A stretch of 64,000 nt of DNA from Amphiplicatus metriothermophilus (GTDB lineage: Bacteria; Pseudomonadota; Alphaproteobacteria; Caulobacterales; Parvularculaceae). The stretch is taken from NCBI RefSeq assembly GCF_900199215.1, contig NZ_FZQA01000004.1, positions 62,001 to 126,000 on the forward strand. The letters are read 5' to 3'. The notes beneath the pieces were generated by a model. That model was not told where the DNA came from. It did no database searches and was given only the letters and a program-made list of their open reading frames with translations. Shown piece by piece: positions 62,746-64,000 of this stretch (the stretch's first letter is position 1; each line of letters begins with the position of its first letter). The position numbers and the translations under genes are program-made.

Positions 62746-63414
62746 CTAGACGATCTCCTTCGGCTCACGCCGCATCAGCGCGATTCCCGGAAGGACCGCG
62801 CAGACGAACGCGCCCGCGCCCGCCGCCAGCATCTGATGGATGCTGCCGAGCAGAAAAAGGCAGAGCGCGGAGAATCCCCACGCCGCGAAGGCGGCGTAAC
62901 GAAACCAGACCGTGCGCGCCGCCGCGGCGGTCGCGAAGAACGCCACGCCGTATAGTCCGAAAGCGACCGGAAACATCAGCGAAAAGAGGAAATACCGCGG
63001 CACGCCCGCTTCGACGTAATCGTCGTGAACGACGCTCAGGACAATGAAGAACAGGGTGATGAATATGCCGACCGCGAGCCACGCCGCGTTCGCCGTGCGG
63101 TTGCCGACCGTCGCCGCGCCCGGCTTGCGCCCGGCCCGCCCGCCCAGCACGAAGGACAGCGCCCAGCCGGCGACGCCCGCGCCGACCCAGATCCGCCAGG
63201 CGCCGAGCGCGTCGAAAGGCGGAACCCCCGTCGCCGCCAGCCAGCTCGCAAAGGCGGCGAGCGCAGTGAGCGCGCCCCACAGCACGTAAAGCGCCCCGCC
63301 GACGAGCGGGGCGGCGCGCCCCTCTTCGGCCAGCGCGCGCACATAGGAAAGCTCGGCGGCGATGTCCTGATCGAGCGAGCCGCGGGCGGCCTCTTCGGGG
63401 CGCGGTTCGGTCAT
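62746..63414 (-). CDS. uncharacterised membrane protein paired with the HTH regulator
   Basis: 222 aa with six hydrophobic helices (for example LVGGALYVLWGALTALAAFA, IWVGAGVAGWALSFVLGG, WLAVGIFITLFFIVLSVV) after a soluble N-terminus of about 35 residues. No catalytic motif is seen. It is directly upstream of the winged-helix gene on the same strand, so a regulator-sensor pair is plausible. Confidence 0.8.
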   Translation of the reverse strand: MTEPRPEEAARGSLDQDIAAELSYVRALAEEGRAAPLVGGALYVLWGALTALAAFASWLAATGVPPFDALGAWRIWVGAGVAGWALSFVLGGRAGRKPGAATVGNRTANAAWLAVGIFITLFFIVLSVVHDDYVEAGVPRYFLFSLMFPVAFGLYGVAFFATAAAARTVWFRYAAFAAWGFSALCLFLLGSIHQMLAAGAGAFVCAVLPGIALMRREPKEIV

Positions 63415-63794
63415 GGGGCCGGCTCCTGCAAATGACTTTGAAACATAAAGCTAGCATCCCGCCCCGCCCGTGGCCACTGCGCATGCGCCGCGCTTCAGCG
63501 CAGAACAGCAACCGTCGTCCCGGGCGCGCCGCAGCGCGCAGGCGATGCGGCGCCGACCCGGGATCGCCATCGGCAAGCGCCCGCGCCCTGCCGCGCCCGA
63601 CCCCGGATCAGCGGCGCGCCGCTTCGCGCTGCGCTGCATCCGGGACGAAGGCGGAGCGGGCCGAGAACGGTCCCGGGTCTGCATTGCATCATCAAGGATG
63701 CCGCAATGCGCCCGGGACGACGATGGAGCGGGCCGAGAACGGTCCCGGGTCTGCGGCGCGTCATTTCATGCCGCGCCGCGCCCGGGACGACGGG
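63415..63794. repeat. REP-like palindromic intergenic repeats
   Basis: Two copies of GGAGCGGGCCGAGAACGG plus TCCCGGGTCTGC (63653-63682 and 63725-63754, period 72) are flanked by CCGGGAC/GTCCCGG arms (63640-63677 and 63711-63749), with further CCCGGGA-type half-sites at about 63516, 63560 and 63781. No supported gene occurs in the 63415-63941 gap. Such GC-rich dispersed repeats are common in alphaproteobacterial spacers. Confidence 0.65.
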
Positions 63795-63894
63795 AACCTG
63801 CTTTCAGCCAATCGCCCGCCGCCTTTCCGATTCCTGAATTCTTCCACCTTTACGCGGAACTCGCGCCCAGAAAAAACAACGAGTTAGCTAAAAA

Positions 63895-63914
63895 GCGGGG
63901 ATAGTTATCCCCGC
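63895..63914. promoter_or_regulatory. perfect inverted repeat before the edge gene
   Basis: GCGGGGATA, two bases, TATCCCCGC: a nine-bp perfect inverted repeat 27 bases before the ATG at 63942, in an AT-richer spot, so an operator is possible. A DnaA-box reading is weak. Confidence 0.4.
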
Positions 63915-63941
63915 CCTTCGGACCGGCTCGATAATGGGCGC

Positions 63942-64000
63942 ATGAACGGACCCGCGTCGTTTCCCATCCCCGCTTCGCCCGGCCGCGACGGCCGCGCCGG
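63942..64000 (+). CDS. 5' end of a gene running off the window
   Basis: An ATG frame open to the window edge (MNGPASFPIPASPG...). No ribosome site is clear and nothing is recognised. It is called because it follows the operator-like repeat and the frame stays open. Confidence 0.35.
   Translation, partial: MNGPASFPIPASPGRDGRA

Noticed and set aside
63895-63914. DnaA boxes or replication origin near the window end
   Set aside because: Only one weak TTATCC-like match, no cluster of boxes and no dnaA gene visible.

Overview
This is a GC-rich chromosomal window that reads as an alphaproteobacterium, plausibly near the Caulobacterales/Parvularculales/Hyphomonadaceae. The evidence is the housekeeping set gshA, rsmE, ubiA, a DUF6460-type protein and plant-like GshA, a TonB receptor/FecIR system, many 4-base ATGA gene overlaps, and a tRNA-His with G1:U72, A73 and no encoded G-1, which is typical of one alphaproteobacterial clade. 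All calls come from reading motifs in the translations; no database search was run.

Layout. (1) 1-9.8 kb: a 2OG-Fe(II) oxygenase, a compact type I secretion operon (TolC-like, ABC, HlyD-like) and a polysaccharide operon (glycosyltransferase, O-antigen-ligase-like protein, flippase). (2) 9.8-20.0 kb: a sensory/c-di-GMP block with a PAS-GGDEF cyclase, a seven-PAS hybrid kinase, a second hybrid kinase with a frameshifted receiver and eroded ATP-binding domain, a tandem PilZ protein and a receiver-LuxR regulator. (3) 20.3-45.9 kb: a large peptide/amino-acid acquisition island. It has two TonB-dependent receptors, FecI/FecR, an M28-like hydrolase, two paralogous M61-like metallopeptidases, three S10 carboxypeptidases, an APC permease, two PLP enzymes (one with a Tat signal), an ornithine-cyclodeaminase-family enzyme, an amidohydrolase and an Lrp regulator. 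(4) 45.9-47.6 kb: decayed DNA with an antitoxin-like gene and a broken IS3-family element. (5) 47.6-52.6 kb: an envelope module with an Ala-rich exported protein, an outer-membrane barrel, a subtilase, an ECF sigma factor and an anti-sigma factor. (6) 52.7-54.3 kb: a spermidine-synthase-like protein, a serine-recombinase relic and tRNA-His. (7) 54.4-64 kb: housekeeping genes, ending in palindromic intergenic repeats.

The best candidate for an undescribed system is region 5. The subtilase N-terminus and the Ala-rich protein C-terminus both show an aliphatic residue at exactly every fourth position (24 and about 33 steps). The genes for the Ala-rich protein and for the sigma factor are preceded by the same promoter-like sequence, GGGAATA-N14-CCGTGAA. 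This suggests one ECF-controlled regulon whose protease and repeat protein may co-assemble in the periplasm or at the surface.

Region 3 is probably a peptide-scavenging system. Receptors import peptides, periplasmic endo- and carboxypeptidases trim them, the permease takes up amino acids, and PLP enzymes plus the cyclodeaminase catabolise them. The substrate cannot be told from sequence.
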